Assembly (NCBI GenBank): GCA_002396335.1
Contig: DGXN01000027.1
Span: 1-8,186, forward strand
Length of the DNA: 8,186 nucleotides
Direction of reading: 5' to 3'
Origin: Bacteroidales bacterium UBA4231
GTDB lineage: Bacteria > Bacteroidota > Bacteroidia > Bacteroidales > UBA932
Within the stretch, counting starts at the first letter, position 1. Every line of letters begins with the position of its first letter. Made by a program: the position numbers and the translations under genes. Positions 6,104-8,186 of this stretch are shown here, one piece after another. The notes under the pieces were generated by a model that ran no database searches, was not told the DNA's origin, and was given only the letters and a program-made list of their open reading frames with translations.

Positions 6104-7702
6104 TCATGTGTTGTTTGACTCGAATAAACCTTTGATATAATTGGATAGATTCGTATCGTTAGGACCCAACCCTAATTTTTTCCGAATGGCGCTCGAGATA
6201 TTATATGAACCACTTCTGTTAATTACATCGCCAACCTCTCTGGTTCGGAATCCAAGTTGAAGCAAACAACAATATCCGACTTCTGTCGTAGTCAATTTAT
6301 GATTTACTAAGACCGTTATTACAGAGGGATAATAAATAGCATATAACAGGCCAATTGTATCCAGAAGTTCTTTTCGATTTTCACTTAGAGCCTCCAATTG
6401 GTCTGCAACTTTAGAAAGAGATTGAGGCTTTTCTTTAGATAGGAATTGGGCCAATGAAGAAACTCGATCTCCAAGAGCCTTTCTTGCAGAGTCTTGCAAT
6501 TCCTCATGGTTATGTAAAACGGAACAAATACTTTCGTATTCTTGTTTTATTTCCATATAGAGCGTTTCAAGTTCTTTCTTTTCTTCTCTTCTTTTTCGTT
6601 CATTATTAATAAACAATAATGCAAGAATAAGGATTATAAGGCCAAAAAAGATGGAGCCAAAAAGAAAAGAGTGCTTGGTTTTTGAAAAACGAACTCTCTC
6701 TGCCAAAAACTTTGTGTCTTTGTTAAATCGCTCAAATTCGCTGTATCCACGAAGATTAATTAATTTTTCAAGTGTATGAAAACCCTCTTTATAATCGTGG
6801 AGACTATCTAGCAGTTGATATTTGACTTGTAAATAAACAGGATTTTCCTCAAACTTGCTATTGTTATTTTCGAACAAAAACAAAGACCGTTTTGCCTTAT
6901 CGAATTCGCCACATTCGGTATATCCCTGTGCCGCTTGTAATGCTCCTTTGGCGGGAAGAAGGCAGGATGCCAAATCTGCATATTTCTTCAAAGAATCTTT
7001 AGGCGCATTAGTTTTACGCAAATACAGTATTTTATTATTTAGAAACTTCTGAACATCGCTTTGATTCTTCCAGTCTATTCTCGAAGAGACATATTGGAGA
7101 CACGAATCGGCCTGTTTATAATCGTCTTTTAAGAGATAAATACCGGAAATACCCAAAATGGCAGAAATCTCATTAGTCAGCCAATCACTTTTTTGGGCAT
7201 AATAAGTGGCCTTCTGAAATGATGACAGAGATAAATCCAAAGAATACAACGCAAGATAAATATACCCCATTTTCAGATAGAGGGATGTCCAATATCGGTC
7301 TGATATATCCTTTGAATGGATGCTTTCAGCATTTAAGTAGCTTTGCATGGCCGCTTCGTAATTGCGGCTGTCCTGATAGATTCTTCCTTGGTAGTAGTAC
7401 GCCAGGAACTTTTCTTTTTTAGGCCCCCATTTGCTGTAATACTTTACGGCCACATTGATAAGGGAATCATCCTGTTCTTTAATTTTACAACGGCTATTTG
7501 CTGTCGTAAGCATCAGAGCATAGCGGGCACGAAGAGATGGCGTGTTGAGCAGTTCCTGATCCATGGCCAGCAGTTGAACTCTGGCGCTATCCGGACGTTC
7601 TTTGGCATAAGATTCAATGCTATCAAACTTAACCCAAACAGGATTATGGCTGCATGCCAGAATAAATAAGAAGATGATGAGCAAAAAAGAAACTCTTTTC
7701 AT
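6104..7702 (-). CDS. TPR lipoprotein with transmembrane segment and C-terminal LuxR-like helix-turn-helix; putative membrane-bound regulator
   Basis: The start is the ATG at 7702 (532 residues): AAGGA lies 7 nt upstream, and the frame's earlier ATG at 7774 adds 24 residues without a signal. The product begins with a lipoprotein signal, MKRVSFLLIIFLFILAC, lipobox ILAC with Cys17. TPR-like helical pairs follow (about 101-128, 141-170, 181-209, 257-278). Next are one transmembrane segment (about 345-365, SIFFGLIILILALLFI), a charged coiled-coil stretch (about 367-400), and a C-terminal domain (about 469-527, LTTTEVGYCCLLQLGFRTREVGDVINRSG then IRKKLGL) laid out like a LuxR/GerE helix-turn-helix. 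TPR-membrane-HTH proteins of this type occur in Bacteroidales and are presumed regulators. By inference, an exported TPR domain senses a ligand and the cytoplasmic end binds DNA. The target is unknown; the neighbouring barrel gene is a candidate. Confidence 0.75.
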   Translation of the reverse strand: MKRVSFLLIIFLFILACSHNPVWVKFDSIESYAKERPDSARVQLLAMDQELLNTPSLRARYALMLTTANSRCKIKEQDDSLINVAVKYYSKWGPKKEKFLAYYYQGRIYQDSRNYEAAMQSYLNAESIHSKDISDRYWTSLYLKMGYIYLALYSLDLSLSSFQKATYYAQKSDWLTNEISAILGISGIYLLKDDYKQADSCLQYVSSRIDWKNQSDVQKFLNNKILYLRKTNAPKDSLKKYADLASCLLPAKGALQAAQGYTECGEFDKAKRSLFLFENNNSKFEENPVYLQVKYQLLDSLHDYKEGFHTLEKLINLRGYSEFERFNKDTKFLAERVRFSKTKHSFLFGSIFFGLIILILALLFINNERKRREEKKELETLYMEIKQEYESICSVLHNHEELQDSARKALGDRVSSLAQFLSKEKPQSLSKVADQLEALSENRKELLDTIGLLYAIYYPSVITVLVNHKLTTTEVGYCCLLQLGFRTREVGDVINRSGSYNISSAIRKKLGLGPNDTNLSNYIKGLFESNNT

Positions 7703-7708
7703 AATAAC

Positions 7709-7717
7709 GTCCTTTTT
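7709..7717 (-). promoter_or_regulatory. Shine-Dalgarno sequence that fixes the TPR gene start
   Basis: The minus strand reads AAAAAGGAC here, with AAGGA at 7714-7710, 7 nt before the ATG at 7702. It supports that start over the upstream ATG at 7774 and is unusual because the other genes in the window show no such site. Confidence 0.6.
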
Positions 7718-7718
7718 A

Positions 7719-7750
7719 CAAACATAGCATCTTTCTTCGGAAAAAACAAA
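7719..7750 (-). promoter_or_regulatory. Bacteroidetes-type promoter for the TPR regulator gene
   Basis: On the minus strand, TATGTTTG (7726-7719) fits the -7 consensus TAnnTTTG, and TTTG (7750-7747) fits the -33 box, 20 bp away. The predicted transcript would start only about 9-12 nt before the ATG, at or inside the Shine-Dalgarno sequence, so either the start site or the call may need adjusting. Confidence 0.5.
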
Positions 7751-7889
7751 AACAACGAACTCAATCAAATACAACTCTCAATCCGATTCAAAAACACTAC
7801 TTTCAAGAGTAGAAAACCACTTACACAAATCGAACGCATCCGAGAGCGCTTCTAAGTAGGGTGGCGACCAGAACAAGACTTGCCCATTT

Positions 7890-8092
7890 GGCGCAGGTGT
7901 ATCCACTTTTGGCGCAGGCCTTCTGCCTAATCGGCGCAGGTGTCTGAAGATTTGGCGCAGGTGCGTTTTTACAGCCCATACCTGCGCCGCAAAATGCCAT
8001 TCTACGCGCTCCAGTGGCGCAGGTCCCCCGCTCAAAATCGCGCCTGCGCCATTTGCCGTAACACCTGCGCCAAAAAAGAAGAGGCCTGCGCC
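7890..8092. repeat. Dyad-symmetric array of GGCGCAGG octamers, copy B
   Basis: Forward octamers start at 7890, 7911, 7933, 7954 and 8016. Inverted octamers start at 7981, 8043, 8064 and 8085. The dyad centre is about 8002 and the spacing pattern (21, 22, 21, 27, 35, 27, 21, 21) equals that of copy A. The ninth site is intact here but degenerate in A; the tenth, expected near 8106, is lost here but intact in A. Confidence 0.9.
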
Positions 8093-8131
8093 AACCAGGG
8101 CGTTGACCCTCAGTTACACCATTCTAACCGT

Positions 8132-8186
8132 GGCATGTAAGTAATTGACCCTGAGCCACTTCCTGAAATCGCCTACGTCATTTTGC
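8132..8186. repeat. Left half of 101-bp palindromic repeat, copy P3 (cut by window edge)
   Basis: It begins GGCATGTAAGTAATTGA as in P2. The inner left arm is at 8166-8180 (AAATCGCCTACGTCA), then a TTT loop, then the first bases TGC of the right arm. The implied centre, 8182, is exactly 50 bases from the left end, as in P2. The rest lies beyond the window. Confidence 0.7.

Larger units (their letters stand above)
7866..8186. repeat. Composite intergenic repeat, copy B (cut by window edge)
   Basis: This is the direct-orientation second copy of the block at 4929-5289, starting at the same GACCAGAACAAGAC. It has the octamer array (7890-8092), then a divergent linker, 6 bp longer overall than in copy A, then the left half of palindrome P3. 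Unlike copy A, no separate palindrome lies on its left side within the window. The 484-bp stretch 7703-8186 contains no gene that I can support. Short ORFs on both strands run through the repeat and reflect its 21-bp period (seven codons). Confidence 0.85.

Noticed and set aside
7703..7774. ATG at 7774 as the start of the TPR regulator
   Set aside because: It would bury the lipoprotein signal 24 residues inside and run through the promoter match. The ATG at 7702 has a good Shine-Dalgarno sequence.
7940..8140. Plus-strand ORF with repeating Cys-Ala pairs every seven residues
   Set aside because: The pattern comes from the 21-bp octamer period read in frame. There is no ribosome binding site, and repeat A has no matching product.

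Overview
The window looks like chromosomal DNA from a member of the Bacteroidota, most likely a fairly GC-rich member of the Bacteroidales. Four things point there: a clustered lpxD-lpxC-lpxA set, a WbqC-family gene of the Bacteroidetes type, two matches to the Bacteroidetes promoter (TTTG, about 19-20 bp, TAnnTTTG), and start codons mostly without a Shine-Dalgarno sequence. No gene here allows a genus call.

Left part (1-4751, plus strand, GC-rich). This is one tightly packed transcription unit: the 3' end of gpmI (glycolysis), lpxD, lpxC and lpxA (lipid A synthesis), a WbqC-family gene and a ketopantoate-reductase (PanE/ApbA) family gene. Gaps are 6, 33 and 6 nt, and the last two junctions overlap (TAGTG, then ATGA). 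The three lpx genes carry the recognisable catalytic residues. LpxC ends right after its deacetylase domain; the FabZ dehydratase domain fused to it in many Bacteroidales is absent.

Right part (4752-8186). Two minus-strand genes, a small outer-membrane beta-barrel-like protein (5295-5825) and a TPR lipoprotein with a membrane segment and a LuxR-like C-terminal helix-turn-helix (6104-7702), lie between two direct copies of an unusual non-coding repeat (A 4929-5289; B 7866 to beyond the window edge). The TPR gene is clearly more AT-rich than the lpx operon. Each minus-strand gene has its own promoter match, and a terminator-like hairpin separates them.

The repeat is the most striking part of the window. 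Each copy holds ten sites of the octamer GGCGCAGG or its complement CCTGCGCC, mostly 21-22 bp apart and arranged as a nearly exact dyad: five site pairs share one centre (about 5065 in A, 8002 in B). After each array, in the same order, comes a 101-bp two-level palindrome with core arm AAATCGCCTCCGGCA. A separate copy of that palindrome lies directly after the panE-family gene. The palindromes probably act as terminators; the role of the octamer array is unknown.
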